Shown piece by piece: positions 32,403-41,900 of a DNA stretch of 64,000 bases. The stretch covers positions 2,418,001-2,482,000 of the forward strand of contig CP137323.1 of assembly GCA_033182465.1 (NCBI GenBank), written 5' to 3'. Source of the DNA: Sanghuangporus weigelae (taxonomy: Eukaryota > Basidiomycota > Agaricomycetes > Hymenochaetales > Hymenochaetaceae). The notes under the pieces are model-generated. The model was not told the DNA's origin and did not search any database. It saw only the letters and a list, made by a program, of their open reading frames with translations. The stretch's first letter is position 1, and each line of letters begins with the position of its first letter. The position numbers were made by a program, and so were the translations under genes.

Positions 32403-35400
32403 ATGGCGTCCTATACCGCCCTCAACTCTTCAGCGCGGAACAGCGACTCGAACCTCGTGCCATCGCCGCAGCAGCAGCCGTCGTCGTCCACGTCCTCTCC
32501 TCCAGACGCAGGTCCGGGCGGCGAGTCAAACTCACTCCTGGAGCACATCGACATCGACGCAATCAACTTTGACCAACCGCTCTCCCCGCCCAACCCGAAT
32601 CGATTCTCGTCCTTCTCCCCCTCGATTGGCACGAATTATGGGAGTGGGAGTGGTGGAGGCTCGGTGCGCGATTCGGTCGTGTCGGAGAGTAATTCGGCTG
32701 TGCCCATCTCGGGTGCAGCGGGTGCGTTTGCTGGTGCGGCTGCGGCAAGAGAAGCAGCCGGTGGTAGTGGAGGAGCGGGAGAGGAGGCGTCGTTCCCCGC
32801 GTCGAAGGAAGCTGTACATGCGTATGACGTCTCCGGGGAACGCGGGAACGGTTATAGCCTCGCGGGCACGGGCACGGGCAAGTCCCGCCGCTTGTGGTGG
32901 GTCGTAGCCGGCGTAGCGGCGCTCATCGTCGTCGCAGCGATCGCCATACCCGTCGGTGTCGTCGTCGGGCGGAAAGACTCTCACAACCGCGCCGCGCAGA
33001 ACTCTCCTTCTAGCAACAATGGGAACGGGAACGGCAATAGCAACTCGACTGACCCGAATAGTGCGAACCCGCCGACGGTGGCGGTAACGACGGGCGGGGA
33101 CGGGTCGACGGTGACGACCGAGGACGGGTCCACGTTCACCTACACGAACAAGTTCGGCGGGTTCTGGGTGTCCGACCCGCGCGATCCGTTCAACAACGGC
33201 GCGCAACCCAACGCGTGGACGCCCCCGCTCAATACGAGCTGGCGCTGGGGGGTCGACAAGATCCACGGCGTGAACCTCGGGGGGCTGTTCGTCCTCGAGC
33301 CGTTCATCGTCCCCGCTCTATACCAGAAATACCAAACTGGCGCGATAATCGCAGAGGACGAGTGGACGTTATCCCAGGCGATGGCTGCCGACACGTCCGA
33401 AGGCGGGGGGCTGAGCCAGCTGGAGGAGCACTACGACACGTTCATCACGGAGGAGGACATCGCGCAGATCGCCGGGGCGGGGCTCAACTGGATCCGGCTG
33501 CCCATCCCCTTCTGGGCCATCGACGAGTGGGGCGAGGAGCCCTTCCTGACGCGCACCTGCTGGAAGTACATCCTGCGCGTCTTCCGCTGGTGCCGCAAGT
33601 ACGGCGTGCGCATCAAGATCGACCTGCACACCGCGCCCGGCAGCCAGAATGGGTACAACCACTCCGGGAAGCTGGGCCAGATCAACTTCTTGCGGGGCGT
33701 GATGGGGTATGCGAACGCGCAGCGCATGCTGGGGTATGTGAGGATTATCACGGAGTTCATCGCCCAGCCGGAGTATAGGGACCTCATACCGATGTTTGGG
33801 ATCATCAACGAGCCCCGCGCGTCGGATATTGGGAAGGACGTCCTCTCGAGTGTGAGTATCCGTGTCTTCTGATTAATTTACATGCATGATTCTAATGATT
33901 TGTAGTTGTACGTCGCTTTGCTTTATGTTTCTAGTTTAGATAGCTAACATCCAGATCGTGCTATATGCAGCTACGTGCAAGCATACGACACGATGCGCGG
34001 GATAACGGGCATCGGCGAGGGCAACGGGCCGTTCCTCAGCCTGCACGACGGCTTCCTGGGGCTCGCGGAGTGGGCGGACTTCCTCCCCGGCGCGGACCGC
34101 GTCAACCTCGACGTGCATCCGTACTTTGGTGAGCAATCACTCAAACAAATCTGGCGGTGCTGTTCTTCGTGGTTAATTAGTCGATATGTTAGCGTTCAAT
34201 GGACAGCCGAATACGGACCCGATTGACGAGTGGGTCGCGAGGCCGTGTACCGCGTGGGGTTCGATGGTGAACACAAGGTACGCAAGCGCAGTGCAGCGCA
34301 TTGCATTTCCTCCCCTTCTCACCGAATCTGATCCCCCTTTTTACTTTTTTTTTTTCCCCTCTTCTCCTTGTCCGTAGTCAATCGACGTTCGGCGTGACCG
34401 TCGCGGGCGAGTTCAGCAACGCGATCAACGACTGCGGGCTGTACCTCAACGGCGTGACGAACTCGCACTCCTACGGCGGGGACTGCAGCGCTTGGGAGGA
34501 CGCGAGTCGGTGGGACGACGCGACGAAGGAAGGCTTGAGGACGTTTGCGCTCGCGAGCTTCGACGCGTTGCAGAATTGGTTCTTCTGGACGTGGAAGGTC
34601 CGTCTCAGTCTCAGTCTCAGCTCTCTCTCCTTTTTCTCTCCCCGTTTTTTTTTTTTTCTTTTCTCTCTACCACATGTTAGGAAGGCGTTGACTGAACACG
34701 AAACGGATTTTTGTTGGGTCGCAGATCGGAAACTCGACAGCAGGACGCGTCGAAGCGCCCCTCTGGTCGTACAAAGCGGGGCTCGAAGGCGGGTGGATGC
34801 CGCGCGACCCGCGCTCCGCGGCGGGGACGTGCGCGCAGCTCGGTGCCGCCGCGGGCCCCGCGTTCGACGGGTCCTTCGAGTCCTGGCAGACGGGCGGGCC
34901 CGGCGCGGGCGCGATCCCCGCCTCGGAGCTCTCGCCCTACACTGCGTGGCCCCCCGCGAGCATGCGCGGCGTGACGGGGGACGAGGCGTTCTTGCCGACG
35001 TATACGCCCACGGGCACGGTGAGTACTCTCCCGCCGGATACGTTCACCGGTGCGCCGACGGGTGTGAGCGTGGGCGATGGGTGGGCGGATGCGAGTGATG
35101 CGGTTGGGGGGGTTACGGAGGTTGCGGGGTGTTCTTAGTGCGTTCTTTTCTTTTTATCTGGTTTCTTTGGTTTCTCTCTCCTCTTTTCTTCAAACCAAAA
35201 GGAAGAAAAGAGAGAGGGAGAGAGAGAGAAGAGAAACGCATTTACGCCTTTACCGCCGTCCCGAAAAAAACAGATCCACTAACACACTTCATTTTTATTT
35301 TTATTTCTATTTTCCTCGTGTCATACATACGATGTAGCCCGGACCCATGGGACTCGGCCGTGCAGACGATGCCGACGACGACGTGCACGGGCGCCGCGGG

Positions 35401-35440
35401 CGTGCGCTTCGCGCGGCGCACGCCCCCGCCTGTGCTGTGA
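32403..35440 (+). CDS. type II membrane GH5 exo-1,3-beta-glucanase
   Basis: Releases glucose from beta-1,3-glucan ends at the wall. Exons 32403-33851, 33906-33907, 33971-34128, 34193-34277, 34378-34597, 34725-35137 and 35338-35440 sum to 2430 nt, or 809 residues. A Ser/Pro/Gly-rich cytosolic region (1-160) precedes one membrane span (about 164-187: WWVVAGVAALIVVAAIAIPV) and a Ser/Asn linker. The GH5 domain starts near FGGFWVSDPRDPF. It has WGVDKIHGVNLGG, LNWIRLPIPFWAIDEW, RIKIDLHTAPGSQNGYNHSG, the acid/base Glu in FGIINEPRA (about residue 470) and the nucleophile Glu in TVAGEFSNAINDC (about residue 576), then ALQNWFFWTWKIGNS. The C-terminal extension is Gly/Ser/Thr-rich. Codons are markedly more GC-rich than in neighbouring genes. 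Both catalytic acids are present, so activity is likely. The 2-nt exon is discussed separately. Confidence 0.87.
33906..33907 (+). other. predicted 2-nt exon in the GH5 gene
   Basis: Between exon 1 (ending Ser-Ser, phase 0) and the next clear exon (first base C, then TAC GTG CAA) the frame needs two extra bases. TT at this site sits directly after a TTTGTAG acceptor with a CTAAT branch-like motif and directly before a consensus GTACGT donor. It gives a 54-nt intron, a 2-nt exon and a 63-nt intron, and it completes Phe (TT+C) in SSFYVQAYDT. No phase-2 donor exists nearby. A nested (stwintron-like) two-step splice is the main alternative. Confidence 0.5.
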
Positions 35441-35930
35441 TCATCTCGGTGTGCGAGGTGTGCGAATAATGGATTACTTGCTTTTGCTTTTGCTTTTGCT
35501 TTTGCTTGCTTGCTTTCTTCGATTGCCTCTGAAAAGTTCCGTAAAGTTCCTTTAAAAGCATCCCATCGTCGTCCCATCGCCCCATCGTCCCATCGTCCTT
35601 TCGTACTCGTCTGCGTAGAATCAAACATTAGCGTTGGCGGTGTCGGCGGTAGCACTAGTAGGCTCTCGTCATTTTCCTTCCTTCTGCCCTCAGACATCTT
35701 TCCTTCCTTGCCTTTTGGCTCATTGGTTGCCGGCCACTTCATCTTTACCTTCACTTTCATCTTCACCCCCCCCCCTCCCCCACGCCGGTTTATCTTCTAT
35801 CCGCTCTCTCGTTGGTCTAGCAGCTCAGAGGCGCTCCCGTATCATACCTCATATCCCATCCCGTTCCATTCCAACTCGCCACCAGGCACAGGGAGGCTCG
35901 CTCCCTGCCCGCTTGCTTGTGTGTTTGACG
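35441..35930. other. start of the 12-kb gene desert
   Basis: The stretch after the GH5 stop is pyrimidine-rich on the + strand. It includes a TTTTGC hexamer array at 35479-35515 and a C-run of ten at 35766-35775. No supported gene. Confidence 0.4.
35479..35515 (+). repeat. TTTTGC hexanucleotide microsatellite
   Basis: Four to five near-perfect TTTTGC units followed by TTGC tetramers. It lies just after the GH5 stop codon, probably within its 3' untranslated region. Confidence 0.7.
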
Positions 35931-36051
35931 CCTATTGGCTTTGTCGCTCCTTTTCTTCGCTATTGGCTAAAGAGACTCTCCCCTTCTCTTCTTCGCACAT
36001 TATTGGTTGACGTTAAGCTTTTTGGCTAGTACTTCCTAGTATTCGCCCTGC

Positions 36052-36072
36052 TTACATACATACATACATACT
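36052..36072 (+). repeat. CATA tetranucleotide array
   Basis: Five ACAT units inside copy 1 of the large duplication. The same position in copy 2 carries a different array (TTAC/TGAC). Confidence 0.75.
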
Positions 36073-36954
36073 TATTTCGTCGATTTTTGTTTGTGGTAGC
36101 TCCGTTTTCGTTTGCCCTCTCATCTCACTGGACTACATACGTGTTATTCAAGGACTTACTATACCTTACCTTACTTGATATTCATTCGACACTCGATAGT
36201 TTTGTATACACTTTTTTTTTTTTTGTTTTTTTTTTTTTGTTTCTTGATGTCAGACGTGTATCGTGTTGACACACTCGTGTCGTGTTTTTCTCTTTCGGTT
36301 CGTCTGTTCGTCGATCGATCCGTTATGTAGTAGGTGGCCTCTGACCACCCTTTCACTTCTTTTTTTTTTTTCGCCCCTTCTCTGGTTCAATACGCCGAGA
36401 GTTTGACTGACGAGTCGAGTGACGATATTTTTTTTGAGACTTGATGATGATGAAGATACCAATTTTTTCTTGATACATTACTTGACGTGTCATCCTTGTC
36501 CTGTCCTCTTCGCCTGGTCATAGGCCGCTAGCCTCAAATTCATTGGTCAATTATATATATACGTGTTCGTCGATTCGAGGGGACGACGACGAGTTTGAGA
36601 GCTCCCCTCTGTCTTTCCATTCCAATGCTCGTCATCGTCAAATCAGAATTCTCTTTCGGAAATCCCTCCAGTTCGTTGACCCACAAGTTTCGGCGGTCGG
36701 TCCGGTTATTGACTACATGTAGTACATGGCGTTCTCCGGGTTACTCGTACGTACGTATTTTTACCTCGGCACTTGTTGCTTACTTGGTCGCATTGCGTTG
36801 GGTACAAGGGCCGTATTGGCCTCTGTCGCTCCCGCTTCTTTTCTTTGCTACTATTGGCGGAAGACTCTGCTCTTCATCCCACTGGTTGACCTTTAGCTTC
36901 ATGTCGTCTACGGGTTCGGCCATTGACTAGTAAGTAGTACTTACTAGTATTCGT

Positions 36955-36987
36955 TTACTTACTTACTTACTTACTGACTGACTGACT
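36955..36987 (+). repeat. TTAC and TGAC tetranucleotide arrays
   Basis: Five TTAC units run directly into three TGAC units, at the place in copy 2 where copy 1 has the CATA array. The two copies therefore evolved different microsatellites from a shared seed. Confidence 0.75.
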
Positions 36988-37936
36988 TGTTTTGCTGGCT
37001 TCTGTTTGTGGGTTAGCTCGTCGCCTTTATCTCATTCGTCCCTTTCATCCTGTTCATCCCATCGGAATACGTAACTTATCATGCGGAGGACTTGCTATTA
37101 CCTTACTTGATATTCGACACCCAGTAGTTTTGTGAGATTTGCTGTCTTTCTTTGTCGATATGTACAGCATGTCGATCCTCGCGTTTTTTTTTTTTTTTTT
37201 TCCTTCTGTTCGGTCGGTGAGTTGGTTCGTTATACAGCTGGCCTACGATCACTGGTTTACTTGCTTGTTCTGTCCGACACGGCGAGGTTTTGACGAGTAA
37301 CGATATACTTTTTGATGCTTTTTTCTCTTTATGCATTCTTGACGGGTCACTTTGTCCCTCACCAGGTTATTGGCCGCTAGCCTCGGGTCCATTAGCTTTT
37401 CACGTTCGGCCGTCTGTTCGCGTCCATTCGAGGGTTCTTGTCCAGCCTCATTGCGGTACTGCGACCTACTGCGACAGAGTACCGCCATCACGCCATCGCG
37501 GTCATTTCACTCGAATTTATGGTATTTCTCTCTGAGTCTCTCCGGCTTGCCAGTATGCCTTGGCACTGAGTTCATTGGTTGTCGTTTTCTTGTGCCCTCT
37601 CCTCCCCTCCTCGCCAACCTCGGCGCTTTCTCGCGCTTCTCTTAGCTCTCGGGTGGACGCTGAGGAAAACAGCGTTTCGCGTGCGTGGTCTTGGTTGGTC
37701 GCTTGTTCGTTGGCACTTGGCAGGGGGGGAGAGAAGAACCAGAACCTGACAGGTTTGAAATGGGCGATCTCGGTCGACCACATATCGAAGTCGTCGGGGG
37801 AATTAATATCTGCGGACTGATGGAACTATGGTGTATGGTGAAGCACGCGAATGTGCTGCTACGGACTGACGGACCCGATTTGCAAGGGACCTGGACGGGA
37901 GAAAAGTGGGAGAAGTGAGCCAAAGGCTGCCTAAGG

Positions 37937-38125
37937 AGGTTGGTTTTGTCGTGTGCGCAGCGCCTTTTCGGAGTCCTTGGTCCTCATCCTGTCTTTGATT
38001 ATTCCTGGATGTTCTACTCGCTGCCCTAGAGAGGTTGATTTCGTCGCGTGCATGGTGCTCCTGATCCTCGCCCGTACCTCACCATTCCCGGAGCGTCTAC
38101 TTACTCGTCACCGACATGGCCGAAA
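37937..38125 (+). repeat. direct duplication of about 95 bp
   Basis: Copy 1 begins GGAGGTTGGTTTTGTCGTGT at about 37935; copy 2 begins GAGGTTGATTTCGTCGCGTG at about 38031. Both continue with a GC, CTCATCC/CTCGCCC and ATTCC-GGA block in the same order. They are adjacent, head to tail. Confidence 0.6.
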
Positions 38126-38494
38126 TCTCGACTCCTGCACCGCCTTCAAGCCACACGCCCTCCGAGTGGCTCCTGCTAGTTTCGATCAAGTGAGGTCGAA
38201 GGAAGGGAGCGTATGGTGGCCCGTGGCTGTTATTCACACGTTCATATAATTTCGTCTGCAGATCGAAAGGTGGATGTCAACTGTTGACGGTGCACCTTAC
38301 GGTCGACGTCGGGAGTTGCTTTTTCCTGCTCGGTTGATGCTTGATCGTATACGTCGGGGTGTTTTCAATTGCCCGGCTACACGGCCTATACGACCTCGAA
38401 GCTAGCTAGTTGGAGAGACTAAGGAGAGGTGGGGAGGAGGAGCTTTCGTGTCATGATGGGTGATGGGGCTTTTCGGTTGGACATATTCGAGTTT

Positions 38495-38990
38495 TTCTAT
38501 ATTCTGTCGCGTAAAGGAACCCGCTCGCTCACTGATATCCTAGTATCCTTGCTTGCACCACTTATATCTGGTGGCTTTGTCTTGGTTCGCATGGGTTTAT
38601 TCGTCTGACGTTCAAGTGACCGTTCTCGCTTCGATTCTCTTAGCTTAGCTTGCAAAACGTTTTCTTGTCCTATGTCGGTCCCTAGATGAAGACAATATAC
38701 CTCCCACCCCAATTTCTGTACTCCGCCGCTAGGATGTTTCGTACTCTCAATCGTTTTCGTAAAATAACCCGCCCGCTTTCTGACTTCACATACTATCCTT
38801 TCTTGCCCTATTTATGTCCTTCCGCTTTTCCCTGGTGATCTTGCCTAAGTCTGCAAATGTTTATACGTTTGACGTTCAAGTCACGTCTTCAATGCACATT
38901 TTCTTAGCTTATTTTATTTATACCATTTCCTTGCCCATTATTGTCGCTCGGATTAAGACTATATATTCTTCATTTTTGTACTTCGCTGTG
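38495..38990 (+). repeat. direct duplication of about 264 bp
   Basis: Copy 1 about 38495-38735, copy 2 about 38745-38990. Anchors in order: CGTAAA-AACCCG(C) at 38511/38758, TATCCT-TTGC, TTTATTCGTCTGACGTTCAA at 38595 versus TTTATACGTTTGACGTTCAA near 38860, TCTTAGCTTA, then TGTACT-CGC(C/T)G. The spacing of GACGTTCAAG is 264 bp. Confidence 0.7.
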
Positions 38991-41900
38991 AGTAGTGAAG
39001 AAAAAGGATATTTCGGACTCTCCGTTGATTTCGGTCCTCAAGAGAAAGCTCCTTTTTTTAGCTTCAAGCCTCTTCTTCCAACCACTTCAGCTCATGCCGT
39101 TTCCCTCCTCGGTCGAGTGTTGATTTTGTGTGAATTGGCGAGTGCTAGTAATTGCCTAGTTGTAGCGTCTGAACGATCGGGAAGCCAGATACTTAGATGA
39201 AACACTCCGAGAGGCGAGATGATTTTGTTCCTGACAGGATTTTGGTTAACTTCTGGGCTCGTAATGGCAATCTTCGTGCCTTTCTTAGCTCAACTGTGCT
39301 GCTGCGCACCTCATCGGTAAATATACCCCCATCTTGTACGGCCGCGAGGACTGTCTAAAAGGGAACCCGTCGCAATCGGTTTTCAAGATCAAGTTTCCTT
39401 TTGTGCTGGTTGGTACCGGAACATCAGTGCTTCCAGAGTTCCGAGTACTTCAAGGCTCATTAAACACCGCGCTAAACGGCGAGGAATGTGGTAATGGGGA
39501 CAGTACCAGCGGTACCGACGGAGGATGTCAAGTAGGTATGTATGTATGCGTGAACGCATGGATGGAAATGCTGAATGATTTGTCAAGTCGGAATGCGACG
39601 ACGGAATTCAAACTAACTAGAGAATATTTCCAAGAGGACTCAGAGTCTCTCCGGTCTGCTTTTTGAAAATGTATGTATTCCCGAGAGGTCGGAGTTGCGA
39701 AAGGAGGGAATTTCTAATTCAATGCTCGTTATCCAGAGCAGGCAGCGATCTTTCACTTAGCCGTTCGGCTCCGGGACAAAGAGTAAATAATTATGCAATT
39801 GAACAAAGAATTTTAAAACTTGCGGAATATGCTGATTTTTCTCTTCGATGAGATCTTCCTCGCCCACCTCGGAGGATGTGCGTTCGTCTTGTACCCCTTG
39901 ACCCTAGTATTACAGTGTTTCAGACACAGATATGACAATTCTCATGGCGAAGCTGTCATTGTTTGCTGCATCTTTCCCTCTTAGATTCTCCTCTGACTAA
40001 TCTTGGATGCGAAACGAAAGAGCTCTTGAAACTGTCGTAATAGACCCCTTTCGCCATGCGTGAAGACACACACTGGTTCCCGTCGAGTTGATGTTCCAAC
40101 TATTTCTGTTTGGAAGATGACCTCTATTTGCGTTCTCACGACTTAGGAGTCGAAAGAGTAGCTTTCATTTCCGCCTTGGAACCGATTTTATCATTGGAAA
40201 TTTGAAATTTGGTGAACCTGAAAGAAATATGTTTGAAAGCCGAGTGTAAAAGGAGGAGACAAAGAAGAGCGGGAATGTATAAGAAGCAGCAAAGGGCACT
40301 AGTTCATCCGAGAGACTTTCCGCATTATATTCGAGGTGGTCAGAAGTTGATATCATTGATCCATTCTTGCGATGATGCAAAGTCGCTTATTCAATTGGAG
40401 AAGGATCAAGATTCCCGGCACTCCTCTGCGGCACCAACGTCTCTAGCATCTGGAGAGAGATAGACGAATGCGTGCAGAGAGCCACCTCCATCTCCACCTA
40501 GCTTCTAGTGCAATCAATATTTGTTTATTATAAACAATGGTGGTCCCGCTAGCTTCTAATGCTTCGATGAGCCATGGCGTACACTAGAAGTCCAGACAAT
40601 ATTCTCAGCTCGAACCAATCGGCCACGCTCGGCGGATAAAGTTCCAAGCCTCTGCAGAGATCAAAACACAGGCGAGAAGTTGCAACAGAGAAAGGCCCGA
40701 TTCACGAATACTTCTGCCTGCAATGTACGAGAGACGATCATTCTTCATCTGAATGGCATCGTCTTCGCCTCTACTATGATTCTCGAGAAACTACGACGAG
40801 ATCGGGGTTCTCTTGACGAAAGACGTACCTTCGGCTGCAAGTTCTTAACATCTCTTCAATGGTGTGTTCTCTAGGCGAACTGAGTTTACATCGAGCCCGA
40901 GGGAATACCAGACCACAGGACACGATGGACTTTGCCGTGTGATCTTCAGTGTTTGTTTGAGGATGACTGGTGCCTTGGAATAGGGGTACGAAGCAATAGG
41001 ACAGAAAAGGTTTCAAATAGTAGAGCAATTGGACATCCTTGATGACTTTCGGAAGACGAGAGACGAGACTTTGTGTCTGACGGTGTTTTTTGACGAAAAC
41101 GACGACCCGACTCGGCCAAATGCGAACACGCACATGACCTGCTGCTGTTTGCCTTTTGATCGCCGACAACTTGAACTCTTGTCTTGTCCTCCTTCAACGC
41201 CCGAGACGGTTGGACTAGTCAACTCGACTTGTTCACAAGGGATTCTTTCGCGGTTAAGGTTCCGCGTGTTCCTTATTCCTGGTATCCCGATGAATGCGGT
41301 TGTCTAGCTGCTGGAATAGGATCTTCTTAAGCTTCTGGATGTCGATGGTTTTCTTCGCATGATGACAAGGTCAAATCTGCCACTTTGTCCGTCGCTTACC
41401 GCGTCCAGCGGTAGAACTACACCACTCCAGCACTGTATCGCGGGAGCTCAATATTTATACCGGTGAGAAAGGACTATTATCCGGTAGTCTTTGCACCGGG
41501 AAGCCCGCTTGACAACTCGGCATCTTCCTACCCATGTGCTTGATATCTAGGCGTAAACACAGTTAATTCTCCTGCCTTCTCAAATTGAGATACTTCGGGA
41601 TGTCTAACTTCGTGTAGCACTTTACATAGCTTCATCACCGCATCTACTGCGACGGGTGCCTGCCGCTCTGGTACAAACTAGGGATTGCGGCAATATATTC
41701 GTGGTGTCTTGTCTCCAAAAGTCTTTTGCGCACCGCTCTGGCGACCGGGACAATTATTGCCATTTCATATTTCCGAGCCCAGCTTCTACGACGAGTTTTT
41801 TTGTGTAAGGCTCCAATGCAGAACTGCCTTGCTTCGGAAACTGTCGGCGACTGGATCTGAACAGAAAGTTGCCAATGGACGCTGATTCCAATGATCGGAT

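Larger units (their letters stand above)
35931..37440 (+). repeat. tandem direct duplication, unit about 0.85-0.93 kb
   Basis: Copy 1 spans about 35931-36590 and copy 2 about 36811-37440, colinear throughout. Anchors: TTGGTTGACG at 36005 versus TGGTTGACCT at 36886; CTAGTATTCG plus a tetranucleotide array in both; TTACTTGATATTC at 36171 versus 37103; a long T-run in both; GGCCGCTAGCCTC at 36523 versus 37372; and ATTCGAGGG at the end of each. Anchor spacing runs from 849 to 932 bp because of length changes inside. Divergence is large, so the duplication is old. Confidence 0.75.

Noticed and set aside
32532-33266. 244-codon minus-strand open frame inside the glucanase gene
   Set aside because: It is Arg/Val-rich shadow coding on the antisense of a GC-rich gene, overlaps the conserved sense protein fully, and has no family character.
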